From contig NZ_CP112874.1 of the NCBI RefSeq assembly GCF_029910235.1, positions 2,232,001 to 2,296,000 of the forward strand: a stretch of DNA of 64,000 nucleotides. The letters are read 5' to 3'. The position numbers were made by a program, and so were the translations under genes. The DNA comes from Pseudanabaena galeata CCNP1313. GTDB taxonomy: Bacteria; Cyanobacteriota; Cyanobacteriia; Pseudanabaenales; Pseudanabaenaceae. Of this stretch, positions 28,966 to 37,681 are shown one piece after another. The notes under the pieces were generated by a model. That model saw only the letters and a program-made list of their open reading frames with translations. It did not search any database and had not been told where the DNA came from. Positions within the stretch are counted from its first letter, which is position 1. Every line of letters starts with the position of its first letter.

Positions 28966-30453
28966 TTATGGTTTGTAGTTTTGCCCGATCGCAATTTCAT
29001 AGGTCTTCAAATACAGTCCAAATCTAGCGATCGCCACATTACTAATAGAAGTAACTTGATCAAAATGGGCGATCGCTTCATCGGTAAGGGGATACCATTG
29101 GTCAGAAATTAAAATGGCATTTTTACCCTTCTGTTGTGCTGCATTCTCTAGATTCCAAATTGTAAATTGACTAATCCGCTTAGATATAGCCGTCACATCA
29201 GGATTTCCCATCTCATAGGCAAGTGCTGCTGCCGAACGATAATCAGAAGTAATTAACAAAGGCTTTTCTGGCAAAGTATTGCTGATTTTCTGTACTTCAG
29301 CAGCCACCTCCTGCCATCCGTAAATCATCCTGCCATCTTGATCGCCATCCTTCCCAAATATGGCACTCACTGGGAATATACAGGAATTCCACACAAATAA
29401 AATTGCGAATAATATTCCAAAGACTTCTGCTCCATAAAAAATTTGCAAATTCTCCCCCCCTCTCCCTTTGGGAGAGGGGGCAGGGGGGTGAGGGCAATCT
29501 GCTAAAGCTAAAGGCAACAATGGAAATAACAATAAATAAGCATGAATATTCCAATAATAGAGCGCCGTAGAAAACAGCGACACTACCATCAATAAACCTG
29601 TAGAAGTGATAAATGTCCAAAACGCTACTCTTTTGTATAGCCCATTTGCCTTGCGAAAGCCTCGCCAGAGCAACCATGCTAAAAATGGTGAAAGCATTAA
29701 TAGGGAAATACCAATGAAGCCCAGTGGTTCTAACAATCGCATAATCACAGTTCCACTATCGACACTCCGATTTGCATAGAAACGGAAAGACACAAAATTA
29801 TTGCTGTAGTTCCAATAAAACACAGGCAGAAATCCGATCGCACTAATACCAACACATAACCACAAGCGGATATCTTTAAATAATCTTCTTAATTGTGAAT
29901 CTGAAGCGATCGCTGCTAATAAGCCCAATGTCATAAACAGCGAATTATATTTAGTGATATGGGCTAGAGAGAGGGCGATCGCACTGCCATATAGTCGCCA
30001 ACTTGATCCTTTGCCATTGATTAAATATTCATCAAGAAAGCGAATGCATAGATATGCACCAACAAGACTAAGAACGATCGCTAAATGGTCATGCCATGCC
30101 AAGGAAAGCATCATGTTATACAAAGGTGAAGCCATGACTGCGAGAACCACCCACCAAATATAACGACTGACTCTTTCTTGATAAAGATATTGGAGAATGC
30201 AGTAATAGGTATAAAAGAAGACGCTGCTAGTAACGAGATTTAGCGATCGCAAGGTGAGCAGAGATTTACCGAACCATGCAGTTATCCATCCCTGTAACCA
30301 TGCCTGCAACGGTGGATGATCGTAGTAGGAAAAGTCTAAATGCTGCCCCCATAGCCAATAGTAAGCTTCATCAGGATTTGGTGGGGCAAATAGCCAAAAG
30401 ATGCATCGCAATCCAATCAATAACAGCAAAAATATTGGTAGATAAAAGCTCAT
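28966..30453 (-). CDS. glycosyltransferase family 39-like (ArnT/PMT type) membrane protein
   Basis: 495 residues with about ten membrane segments. The motif PNPDEAYYWLWGQHLDFSYYDHPPL near residue 26-50 is the DE-containing first loop of GT-C dolichyl/undecaprenyl-phosphate sugar transferases (PMT_2). These enzymes transfer sugars from lipid carriers to proteins or lipids on the outer face of the membrane. Acceptor unknown. An extra stretch of about 16 residues (CPHPPAPSPKGRGGEN, about 320-335) is a palindromic repeat read in frame and probably a surface loop insertion. ATG at 30453; no operon partner. Confidence 0.82.
   Translation of the reverse strand: MSFYLPIFLLLLIGLRCIFWLFAPPNPDEAYYWLWGQHLDFSYYDHPPLQAWLQGWITAWFGKSLLTLRSLNLVTSSVFFYTYYCILQYLYQERVSRYIWWVVLAVMASPLYNMMLSLAWHDHLAIVLSLVGAYLCIRFLDEYLINGKGSSWRLYGSAIALSLAHITKYNSLFMTLGLLAAIASDSQLRRLFKDIRLWLCVGISAIGFLPVFYWNYSNNFVSFRFYANRSVDSGTVIMRLLEPLGFIGISLLMLSPFLAWLLWRGFRKANGLYKRVAFWTFITSTGLLMVVSLFSTALYYWNIHAYLLLFPLLPLALADCPHPPAPSPKGRGGENLQIFYGAEVFGILFAILFVWNSCIFPVSAIFGKDGDQDGRMIYGWQEVAAEVQKISNTLPEKPLLITSDYRSAAALAYEMGNPDVTAISKRISQFTIWNLENAAQQKGKNAILISDQWYPLTDEAIAHFDQVTSISNVAIARFGLYLKTYEIAIGQNYKP
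29450..29495 (-). repeat. in-frame palindromic coding repeat in glycosyltransferase gene
   Basis: CTCCCCCCCTCTCCC-TTT-GGGAGAGGGGG followed by CAGGGGGGTGAGGG. Read on the minus strand it encodes CPHPPAPSPKGRGG inside the GT39-like protein without breaking frame. The same element, in double form, lies in the cobB gene at 57654-57745. Confidence 0.85.
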
Positions 30454-30592
30454 TAGTCTTTAGCGGCTTTACTTTGATAACTGATAGGTTTAGATCTCCG
30501 ACTTTTTTTGTGCGAGCAAGGATAGTTTGTGCATTTACAGAAAAAGTCGGAGATCTTGGCTACCTACTAATTGCGCTTGTTTACTCACCAAC

Positions 30593-31144
30593 TTACTTGA
30601 TAAATTTTGCGTCAAGGGGAGGACGATCGCGTTTAACTTGACGCGAATTTTTAGATTTCATATTTGGGCGATCGCCATAGGGAACGGTATCAGGATCATC
30701 GTCTTCATATTCTTCCTCTTCATCATCATCTTCATACTCCTCTTCCTCCTCTTCATATTCTTCATCCTCATAATCATCTTCAACAATTTCTTCTTTGTAC
30801 TGAGATGGATTGGCTTTAACCTGTTCTTTGCTCTCTTTACCAGAGCCAGAGGCAATCACAGCCCGACGAATTAAGAGATTATGCCGCCATGAAGCGATCG
30901 CATTAATCACAAATGCTAGAAAACCGCCACCAACAAATGCAGCTAACATGGCAAAACTCAGGGGAATCGCAATCGTCTTTTGACCTAAAAAGAAAATCTG
31001 CACCGCAGGCTGTAAATTTTGGACAAAGATAGCTGCAAGTAAGGTTATCGTAATCCCTAAGACTACGAGTTGCGCGATCATGATCGCACCTGAAGATTTC
31101 TTGTTAACAGCATTTGCGGTTTCAGAAAAACGCGATCTCGTCAT
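30593..31144 (-). CDS. LapA-domain (DUF1049) membrane protein with acidic tail
   Basis: 183 residues. Two membrane segments at about 22-42 and 58-82 with VQNLQPAVQIFFLGQKTIAIPLSFAMLAAF between them, the LapA/DUF1049 hallmark. After residue 110 comes an extremely acidic Glu/Asp/Tyr tail of about 45 residues, then a basic end (KSKNSRQVKRDRPPLDAK). In E. coli LapA helps regulate lipopolysaccharide assembly; the cyanobacterial role is not established. Its ATG overlaps the ubiX stop (ATGA at 31141-31144), so the two are translationally coupled. Confidence 0.82.
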   Translation of the reverse strand: MTRSRFSETANAVNKKSSGAIMIAQLVVLGITITLLAAIFVQNLQPAVQIFFLGQKTIAIPLSFAMLAAFVGGGFLAFVINAIASWRHNLLIRRAVIASGSGKESKEQVKANPSQYKEEIVEDDYEDEEYEEEEEEYEDDDEEEEYEDDDPDTVPYGDRPNMKSKNSRQVKRDRPPLDAKFIK

Positions 31145-31800
31145 AGTTCAGCATCTCCTGTGACCATATTAGAAGGAATTCTACCCTGCCAGCGCTGGAT
31201 TAAATCTGCATCAATATCCAGTTGATCGAGCGCTCTCGCAATCACAAAATCCACCAAATCATTGATCGTCTGCGGGTTGTGATACCAAGCAGGAATCGCT
31301 GGGACAATTCTCGCCCCAGCTTCCGCTAAAGCGGTGAGATTTCGCAAATGGATCAAGCTTAATGGCGTTTCACGCGGTACGATTACCAATCTTCGTCCTT
31401 CTTTGAGATGGACATCCGCAGCCCGCTCTAACAAATCAGAACTTAATCCATGAGCAATCTTCGCCACCGTTGCCATACTGCAAGGAATTACCAGCATTCC
31501 CAATGTCCGAAATGAACCACTAGCGATCGTCGCCCCCACATCGGCAAATTGATGACAAGTTAGTTTGCCATCATGTGTCTCACTGCGATCGCGCCAAAAC
31601 TGTTCTTGCGATCGCAAATTACTTGGCATGGCAATATTATTTTCCGATTGCCACACCATCATCGCCGCCTTAGAAGCCACCAGATCGACGTTGTAATGAT
31701 TATTTAATAAAAATTTGAGCGATCGCACGGCATAAATCATGCCAGATGCCCCAGAAACCCCTAATACAATCGCTTTTTTAATCTCTTTGTTATTTTGCAT
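31141..31800 (-). CDS. ubiX: flavin prenyltransferase UbiX
   Basis: 219-residue UbiX/Pad1 family enzyme that makes prenylated FMN, the cofactor of UbiD-type decarboxylases. Motifs: GVSGASGMIYA (14-24), the FMN-binding PCSMATVAKIAHGLSSDLLERA, and VPRETPLSLIHLRNL. Cyanobacteria use UbiX-UbiD-like chemistry in plastoquinone synthesis; this is the likely context, though ubiD is not nearby. Start ATG 31800. First gene of a two-gene unit with the LapA-like protein. Confidence 0.92.
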   Translation of the reverse strand: MQNNKEIKKAIVLGVSGASGMIYAVRSLKFLLNNHYNVDLVASKAAMMVWQSENNIAMPSNLRSQEQFWRDRSETHDGKLTCHQFADVGATIASGSFRTLGMLVIPCSMATVAKIAHGLSSDLLERAADVHLKEGRRLVIVPRETPLSLIHLRNLTALAEAGARIVPAIPAWYHNPQTINDLVDFVIARALDQLDIDADLIQRWQGRIPSNMVTGDAEL

Positions 31801-32124
31801 TCAATATCTAAATTCAGCATTTAATTCAGCACATTAGCTCAATCATAGCTCTGTTTGTTAAGCTTAAAGTTATATATAGCAATCCTAAATAGGTTGTGAG
31901 AGTGCGCCCCTTCGGGGCGAACTCTCACAACCCTCCAAATCTTACAAATCATTTAGGATCGCTATAGCTGTCGCCAGTTATCAAAGTAGAAAGTGGCGGT
32001 GCTTTGCGCCATCACTGCTCTGGGTTTAATATAGGCTGATACTATAGCAATTAGCCTGACAATAAATATGTTGTGATCAAGCAAATTATTGGTGAAGCAA
32101 AGTTCTGTAACTTGGTAAGTAACT
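31801..32124. other. 324-bp intergenic region with nested palindrome
   Basis: Divergent spacer between ubiX and a kinase gene. 31873-31965 is the palindrome listed next; around 31990-32012 there is a GCGGTGCTTTGCGCC-type fragment. The remaining sequence is AT-rich and should contain both promoters. Confidence 0.5.
31873..31965. repeat. nested inverted repeat
   Basis: Outer arms TATAGCAATCCTAAAT and ATTTAGGATCGCTATA (one mismatch) enclose GGTTGTGAGAGT, a CGCCCCTTCGGGGCG hairpin and AACTCTCACAACC. Ends TATAGCAAT recall the family D ends. Confidence 0.7.
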
Positions 32125-33750
32125 ATGTTAGTAGGCAAAACATTAAAGAATCGGTATAAAATCCTCACAGTTTTAGGGAGTGGGGGATTTGGTGATACCT
32201 ACTTAGCACAAGATATAGACTTACCAGGACACCCCACCTGTGTGGTTAAGCAACTCAAGCCTAAGGACACCAATCCCAATGTTTTGCCGATCGCCAAAGG
32301 TTTATTTGATCGGGAAGCGGAATATCTATATAAATTGGGAAATGCTCATCCCCAAATTCCGAATCTATTTGCTCATTTTGAAGAGAACAATGAGTTTTTT
32401 TTGGTGCAAGAATTTGTGGAAGGGCATAGCCTTGCCGAAGAAATTCCCATCGGTCAACGATTATCAGAGATTGCTACAACTACTCTATTACTGGAGATTT
32501 TAGAAGTTCTCGCCTTTGTTCATCAAAATAATATTATCCATCGTGATATCAAACTCACCAACATTATGCGCCGTCGGCAAGATGGCAAAATTGTTCTCAT
32601 TGACTTTGGCGCAGTTAAAGACATCAGTGCATTAAAAACTGACTCCCAAGGTCATACCGATGTTACTGTTAGCATTGGCTCCCCTGGATATATGCCAAGC
32701 GAGCAAGCTAGGGGGAAACCTCGCCTCAGTAGTGATGTTTATGCTGTCGGTATGATTGGCATCCAAGCTCTTACGGGTATTGCACCTGATAGCTTGCAAG
32801 AAGACGCAAATACAGGCGAAATCCTGTGGCGCGATCGCGCAGATGTTAGTAATGCTTTTGCCGAAGTACTCCAAAAAATGGTGTTTTCCCATTTTAGTCA
32901 GCGCTATAAATCAGCGATCGATGCTTTACAGGCAATGCAATCTCTTTGTGCAACTAACATTAGTAATAGTAATAATATTGCTCCAACTGAAGCGATCGTC
33001 TATCCATTATTCAACACAGATTCATCGCCAACTATAGTTACCAATACAGGTAGAGAGACTGCGCCTGCATCTGCACCAACAACCCCACAGGCCCATATCC
33101 CAACAGCACCACAAAATCCTGCCACAACGCCCCATGTCACAGTCTCCGCTCCTAATCCAGTATTCTCGAAGTTTCAACCATTTCTATGGATTGTCTTGAC
33201 TGGAGTAATATCAGTTTCAGCGGCGATCGCTACATCGATGCTGTTACCTAAATTAACTAATCAAACTGGTAATAATCCCCAACCCAACGCTACACAAACA
33301 CCAATTAATTCTAGTATCCCCCCCAGTGTTTCTCCCGGCGTTTCTCCCAGTCCTGATGAAATACTAGAGTCAGAGATAGAAGAGAAAAACACCCCAGAGT
33401 CACCTTCTACAATCTCAACTACTAATACCGCTATGCCAAGTTTTGGGGCGATCGCTCGTTCCCCCTCAACCCAAGACAAAGGCTACTCTTGGAACTATAC
33501 TTCTCAAATGGATGCTGAAGCAAGAGCTTTGAGCGAATGCGAAAGTAATTCTAGCTCAGGGGATTGCAAAATACTAGTCTGGGCGCGGAATGCCTGTATG
33601 TCTCTAGCCGAGGGTTCTAATGGAGCCGCAGGTTCAGGCTGGTCAACGGATATGATAGAAGCGGAAAATACGGCAAAACAAGTTTGTCAGCAATATCAAG
33701 GTATTAATTGTAAAATCACCCGCACAATTTGTCTGCCAGTCCGACAGTAA
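32125..33750 (+). CDS. membrane serine/threonine kinase with extracytoplasmic DUF4189 domain
   Basis: 541 residues. Kinase domain about 10-275: glycine loop GSGGFGDT (18-25), K42, HRDIKLTN (139-146), DFG (160-162). A Thr/Pro-rich linker follows, one membrane segment at about 352-372, another Pro/Ser-rich linker, and a C-terminal DUF4189 domain (about 442-541) containing the SYNYTSQMDAEARALSECE-like stretch and four or more cysteines (GDCKILVWARNACMS, CQQYQGINCK, TICLP). Here the real sequence reads YSWNYTSQMDAEARALSECE. DUF4189 is usually secreted, so this looks like a sensor outside and kinase inside. The kinase half resembles that of the 17576-19510 gene. ATG at 32125. Confidence 0.88.
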   Translation: MLVGKTLKNRYKILTVLGSGGFGDTYLAQDIDLPGHPTCVVKQLKPKDTNPNVLPIAKGLFDREAEYLYKLGNAHPQIPNLFAHFEENNEFFLVQEFVEGHSLAEEIPIGQRLSEIATTTLLLEILEVLAFVHQNNIIHRDIKLTNIMRRRQDGKIVLIDFGAVKDISALKTDSQGHTDVTVSIGSPGYMPSEQARGKPRLSSDVYAVGMIGIQALTGIAPDSLQEDANTGEILWRDRADVSNAFAEVLQKMVFSHFSQRYKSAIDALQAMQSLCATNISNSNNIAPTEAIVYPLFNTDSSPTIVTNTGRETAPASAPTTPQAHIPTAPQNPATTPHVTVSAPNPVFSKFQPFLWIVLTGVISVSAAIATSMLLPKLTNQTGNNPQPNATQTPINSSIPPSVSPGVSPSPDEILESEIEEKNTPESPSTISTTNTAMPSFGAIARSPSTQDKGYSWNYTSQMDAEARALSECESNSSSGDCKILVWARNACMSLAEGSNGAAGSGWSTDMIEAENTAKQVCQQYQGINCKITRTICLPVRQ

Positions 33751-33770
33751 ACTTACAGCGCTTTGCGCTG

Positions 33771-33887
33771 TAACGAGAGTTCGATATAGCCATTTGCGGC
33801 GTGCGAAGCACGACTCAAATGGCGAAAAAAAATGGTAAGAATCGCTAAGCGATTCTTACCATTTTTCGCTTTTGTCGAACTGACGTT
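33771..33887 (-). mobile_element. family B TIR element, copy 3
   Basis: Inverted orientation: TAACGAGAGTTCGATATAGCC to TTGTCGAACTGACGTT. One internal hairpin is damaged (GCACGACTCAAATG for GCACGCCGCAAATG), so this is an older copy. It follows a CAGCGCTTTGCGCTGTAA fragment like the family C start. Confidence 0.75.
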
Positions 33888-33933
33888 GCTTTACTACATA
33901 CTGCATTTTCGATGGTGCGGGGCGCAAATAGCC

Positions 33934-34857
33934 CTACATCATAGCCTTAACCAAATGACCTTGAGCATCTTGTAACAATTGCTCGGCAGTAGCCATATCT
34001 AAATTTTTCCAATGCATTAGTAAAGCTAATTTCACTCGCCTACCCGATCTCTCTAGCAATTGGGCGGCATCCTCTCGACTGCTCGATGTGAGATCGCGAA
34101 TAATCCGAATGGCGCGATCTTCAAGCTTACTATTGGTGACAGACACATCGATCATCCGATTGCCATAAACTTTACCAAGCTGCACCATCACACCTGTCGA
34201 GATTGTATTTAGTACAAGTTTTGTAGCTGTCCCAGCCTTCAATCTAGTTGATCCTGTTAAAACTTCGGCTCCTACTAAAGGACGGATCTCGATATCGTAT
34301 TGTCTAGGAAATTGGTCGGGTGGCACGCAGCAAAAAAAGATCGTTTTCGCTCCTCGATACTTGGCTTCCTTGAGCGCTCCATGAACATAGGGCGTGGTTC
34401 CACCTGCGGTAATTCCAAAGACAACATCAAGATCGCATATATTTCTTTCGGCGATCGCATCTGCACCGTCATCTTCGCGATCTTCGAGGGCTTCGGAACT
34501 ACGTACCATGGCCTTCATCCCACCCGCCAAGATACCTTGAATCAATTCAGGATCACTACAAAAAGTGGGTGGACATTCGGCTGCATCTAGCACACCGAGC
34601 CGACCACTCGTACCAGCACCAACATAAAACAATCGACCACCATTAGAGATCGCCTCAGCAATCGTCGTAATCGCGGCGGCGATCGCTTCTTTTTCGATGC
34701 CAACCGCAACAACAGCTTTAGCATCTTCTTGGTTAAACAGTTCGACAATTTCTAAAGCACTGAGTCGATCCAAATTCTGGCTGTGGGGATTTGCTTGCTC
34801 GGTCAACAAATAACCGCGATCGCCATTACTTGCTGCAATATCTATGGGGTTATTCAC
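33934..34857 (-). CDS. murQ: N-acetylmuramic acid 6-phosphate etherase
   Basis: Cleaves the lactyl ether of MurNAc-6-phosphate in cell-wall recycling, giving GlcNAc-6-phosphate. 307 residues, full length, SIS-type fold. The signature [20 protein letters not shown] (about 81-100) is present, as is the conserved [11 protein letters not shown] and the [16 protein letters not shown] segment. Start ATG 34857 overlaps the stop of the PCP_red gene (ATGA), implying translational coupling. No PTS or kinase supplying the substrate is in the window. Confidence 0.93.
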   Translation of the reverse strand: MNNPIDIAASNGDRGYLLTEQANPHSQNLDRLSALEIVELFNQEDAKAVVAVGIEKEAIAAAITTIAEAISNGGRLFYVGAGTSGRLGVLDAAECPPTFCSDPELIQGILAGGMKAMVRSSEALEDREDDGADAIAERNICDLDVVFGITAGGTTPYVHGALKEAKYRGAKTIFFCCVPPDQFPRQYDIEIRPLVGAEVLTGSTRLKAGTATKLVLNTISTGVMVQLGKVYGNRMIDVSVTNSKLEDRAIRIIRDLTSSSREDAAQLLERSGRRVKLALLMHWKNLDMATAEQLLQDAQGHLVKAMM

Positions 34858-35039
34858 TGTCCAAACTCAACTCTTGCTTTTTCGACAATTTCTGCGGTAA
34901 TCGTATCACTACCTGCGGCTTGAGCGAGTTGTTCAATTCTCTGACGTGCCTGTGATCTTACGAAGTAGGGAATATTTTTGTACTTGACTTTTGCTTCGGC
35001 AGTCCAAGGTAAGCCCTCAAAATAATCAGGATTTTGCAT
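34854..35039 (-). CDS. small PCP_red domain protein
   Basis: 61 residues from ATG 35039 ([17 protein letters not shown]); the frame also extends seven codons upstream to a TTG, less likely. It matches the short PCP_red domain (W-(T/D)-x-E-A-x-x-x-x-x-x-x-I-P-x-F-V-R) found at the end of the light-independent protochlorophyllide reductase subunit B. Stand-alone copies are common in cyanobacteria and their role is unclear. Its stop overlaps the murQ start, an unexpected pairing. Confidence 0.8.
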   Translation of the reverse strand: MQNPDYFEGLPWTAEAKVKYKNIPYFVRSQARQRIEQLAQAAGSDTITAEIVEKARVEFGQ

Positions 35040-35148
35040 GGTCTTGTTGATAATTAGCAATCGCTAGTATGCCATCACCTTAGTTTTCAGCAAAACTTGC
35101 TTCGTGTAGATTTACAATTATGCTTTAAAACCGAAAAGCTCATCCACA

Positions 35149-35207
35149 GCAATTGGCTTTAGCAAAAAAGACTTGCAAAGTCAGTCTCTTTTGCTAAAGC
35201 CAATTGC
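35149..35207. repeat. palindrome containing the CHAT gene stop
   Basis: GCAATTGGCTTTAGCAAAA at the left and its complement at the right (one mismatch in the 25-bp stem). On the minus strand the right arm reads Asn-Trp-Leu-stop, the last codons of the CHAT gene. Confidence 0.8.
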
Positions 35208-36849
35208 CAATCAAGGCAAATGAAGACCAATAGTAGGGATGTTTTAGATCAACGCCTCTGGTATCAACTTGGAATGGAATATTGGGAAATCCTTTGATAC
35301 CAAGGATTTGGTTATTCTTAATCGTTACTTCGCCACGTAAGAATGCTAATTGAGCCTCTTGTAGGGCTATAGCTTTGCTGGGGGCTGTGGGCAATCCACG
35401 ATAAAAACGAATCATTAGGGGAGCCGTACCTGCATCACTGACTGTCCAAAGCGAAGCTAAGACACTCTTCGCACCCGAATCTACTGCTAAACCTGCTAAG
35501 CCTAGATTTTGCCCCACTGCGGTTTCACAGGCACTAAGGGTCAATAAATCCGTCACTAGATTCATCTTCGAGATTTGATTCATTTGTAAGCGATCGCCCC
35601 AAAATTGAATAAAAGACTCCTCTTGAGATTGTTTAACAAATTTGGCATGGGTGGCAAGGTGGATAATTCCAAAATTTTGACTGCTAGTTTGTGATCGCAA
35701 ATTGTCCTTAGTAAATGCGCTATTCATAAAGTTTTTGCCAACTAGCACCCGAGAAGAAATCGTCTCAACTTCTATTTTGGCAGCAGGTAAAGGCGACAAT
35801 CCTTCGATGGATTCAGATAGCCCCATGGCTAAGATTTGTGGGGTTTGAGAGCGATCGGGACGGTTTGGTTCCGTTAACTGCCAAGATGGAATCGTTGTGA
35901 CTGCATATTTCTCAATCAGATAACGCTTGCCATCATGGAAGGCGGCTGGCGGCACGACGCGCAAATTACCATTCATCACAAATACAAGGGTTTTGACTTG
36001 AGCTTTTTCTAGCTCAGATTCCATTGGGCGCACCACCCAGTCATAAAGTTGCTGTGATTGTGTTAAGAAATCTTCGGAACTGGTATCGCGCAAATTATTG
36101 CGAAAATCAATGATTACGCGATCAACTTCTTCGGTGGTAGTGTTATAGGCTACCTTCCGAAAAGGCTTACCGCTATTTTGATTGTTCTGAGAAATCGGTA
36201 TTCCCATTTTCTCATCTAAGGACTTAGCACCAATCCGAGTACGTGAGAATATTCCCGCAGGTTTATTAGGAGTAGAAGGTGGTACGCCAATTAACTCTAA
36301 ACCCCCCCTAGAAGTGGTGACATAAATTAGCGCTGTCGGGCTGCCTGTCAATTTAGAAATTCTCTCCACTTCTGATGCATAGCAGTCATTACTGTCGGTG
36401 TGAAGCGATCGCAGACGTTTGCGTAAATAAGCCTCTAGTTCGGCACTATATCCTTTTTCGAGGGCATTACAAGCTTCGGGCAATTGATTTTGAAAAGCAT
36501 ATTGCCTTGCTAAGAGAAAGTATAGTCGCCCGATTTGTCCGCGAATTTCGGCAATATCAGGAGATAGATCCACCTGTTGTTGATCGCTATTGCCAGAACG
36601 AGTTAAGGAATTAATTAGATTTAAGATTATAAAAGGATTGAGTCCGTTACTCGAAGGCGTTCGTGAGTCATTAGGATTACGACTGTCATTATCATTATTA
36701 AACTGACTATTATTAAACTGACTATTATTAAACTGACTATTATTAAACTGTGGTGTTAGATCTGAAGTCTGCGATCGCGCAGATTTGGGAGCATTCAACG
36801 ATAGCATCGCAAATGTTAAGGAAAGAAACCATAACAGAAAATATCTCAT
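35194..36849 (-). CDS. secreted CHAT-domain (caspase-like) protein
   Basis: 551 residues. Signal peptide about 1-26 (cleavage near SARSQ). A low-complexity stretch follows (about 34-52) with four NNSQF units. The middle is helical (about 98-145). The C-terminal CHAT protease domain (about 285-551) keeps the catalytic pair His401 in IIHLATHAKF and Cys441 in LTLSACETA. CHAT proteases belong to the caspase-separase clan; in cyanobacteria they are abundant, some acting in programmed death or regulation. An extracytoplasmic one is notable. Its 3' end forms part of a palindrome. No partner gene adjacent. Confidence 0.85.
   Translation of the reverse strand: MRYFLLWFLSLTFAMLSLNAPKSARSQTSDLTPQFNNSQFNNSQFNNSQFNNDNDSRNPNDSRTPSSNGLNPFIILNLINSLTRSGNSDQQQVDLSPDIAEIRGQIGRLYFLLARQYAFQNQLPEACNALEKGYSAELEAYLRKRLRSLHTDSNDCYASEVERISKLTGSPTALIYVTTSRGGLELIGVPPSTPNKPAGIFSRTRIGAKSLDEKMGIPISQNNQNSGKPFRKVAYNTTTEEVDRVIIDFRNNLRDTSSEDFLTQSQQLYDWVVRPMESELEKAQVKTLVFVMNGNLRVVPPAAFHDGKRYLIEKYAVTTIPSWQLTEPNRPDRSQTPQILAMGLSESIEGLSPLPAAKIEVETISSRVLVGKNFMNSAFTKDNLRSQTSSQNFGIIHLATHAKFVKQSQEESFIQFWGDRLQMNQISKMNLVTDLLTLSACETAVGQNLGLAGLAVDSGAKSVLASLWTVSDAGTAPLMIRFYRGLPTAPSKAIALQEAQLAFLRGEVTIKNNQILGIKGFPNIPFQVDTRGVDLKHPYYWSSFALIGNWL
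36691..36750. repeat. 15-bp tandem repeat inside the CHAT gene
   Basis: Four units of ACTATTATTAAACTG (first one ATCATTATTAAACTG) in frame, giving repeated Asn-Ser-Gln-Phe-Asn. A multiple of three, so copy-number change keeps the frame. Confidence 0.9.
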
Positions 36850-36954
36850 ATGAGTTTGCTCCTAAATTTCCTTGGGGTTCTCTGAAGTAATTTTAGTAAC
36901 GTGGCGAAGCTACGTTAGGGATTTGCAAGAAAATATGATGCCAATCCAGATTTT

Positions 36955-36995
36955 CCATAATCAGTGGGGCGGCGGAGCCGCCCCACTGATTATGG
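36955..36995. repeat. 41-bp perfect palindrome
   Basis: CCATAATCAGTGGGGCGGC, loop GGA, then its exact complement; 19-bp stem followed by TTTTATATTTT. Could terminate transcripts but there is no gene directly upstream. Confidence 0.8.
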
Positions 36996-37171
36996 TTTTA
37001 TATTTTGTATCTTATTAAGTCGCAAGTCCCTTACTAAAATTACTTCTATACTAAGGGATAAGTCAGAAATTTATGGGAATGTTGCTATCTATCATTGACA
37101 GCAATCCGCAGAAAAAGCAGTTAAAGGCTTTCTGGTTTTACACAACCAAAATTTCCCTAAAACCCATAATA

Positions 37172-37286
37172 TAACGTCAGTTCGACGAAAGCGAAAAATG
37201 GTAAGAATCGCTAAGCAATTCTTACCGTTTTTCGCCATTTGCGGCGTGCTTCGCACGCCGCAAATGGCTATATCGAACTCACGTTA
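37172..37286 (+). mobile_element. family B TIR element, copy 4
   Basis: 115 bp, TAACGTCAGTTCGACGAA to TATCGAACTCACGTTA, both hairpins intact apart from single changes (GCAATTC for GCGATTC and CCGTTTTTC). The next element begins 3 bp later. Confidence 0.85.
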
Positions 37287-37289
37287 TTT

Positions 37290-37519
37290 TAACGTCAGTT
37301 CGATGAATTTTGATGGCTGTCGTCCTTGCCTAGTAAAGATTACAAGGAATCGTGTTGTATAAAAGTGTTCAAACCTGTTGAGAATGGAGTCAATAAATCA
37401 CAGATTTGCAGTCTATTGACTTTATTTTCAATAATAATTTGGATTTGCTTGTATGCTTAGATCCCAAGACTATTGATTTATAAAGATTCTGAGGTCTAAA
37501 GTTCGTCGAACTCACGTTA
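37290..37519 (+). mobile_element. 230-bp element with family B-like TIRs but different interior
   Basis: Ends TAACGTCAGTTCGATGAA and TTCGTCGAACTCACGTTA match the family B ends over about 18 bp, but the 190-bp interior (AT-rich, no hairpin, no ORF) is unrelated. It may be a longer MITE ancestor or a remnant of the autonomous element. Confidence 0.7.
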
Positions 37520-37557
37520 TTTTATTTGCTGCTGAACCAACCATCGGACAATGCAAA

Positions 37558-37658
37558 CAGCGCTTTGCGTCTAAACCCAAACCAAGAAAATTCTTAAAAG
37601 TGTTGCAAAGCAACGCTTTTAAGAATTTTCTTGTGGCTCGTTTGATCGGTAATTGCTG
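37558..37658 (+). repeat. family C repeat, copy 4
   Basis: CAGCGCTTTGCGTCTAAACC, hairpin AAAATTCTTAAAAGTGTTGC-AAA-complement (one G-T pair), then TTTTCTTGTGGCTCGTTTGA and TCGGTAATTGCTG. Confidence 0.75.
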
Positions 37659-37681
37659 GAAATTGTAAGCCTGAGTAGTTA

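Larger units (their letters stand above)
36850..37681. other. 832-bp gene-free region filled with repeats
   Basis: Between the CHAT gene and bvdR. In order: a 20-bp hairpin near 36898, a 41-bp palindrome, a family B copy, a 230-bp B relative and a family C copy. About 36996-37171 is unique AT-rich sequence. No ORF with coding character. Confidence 0.7.
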
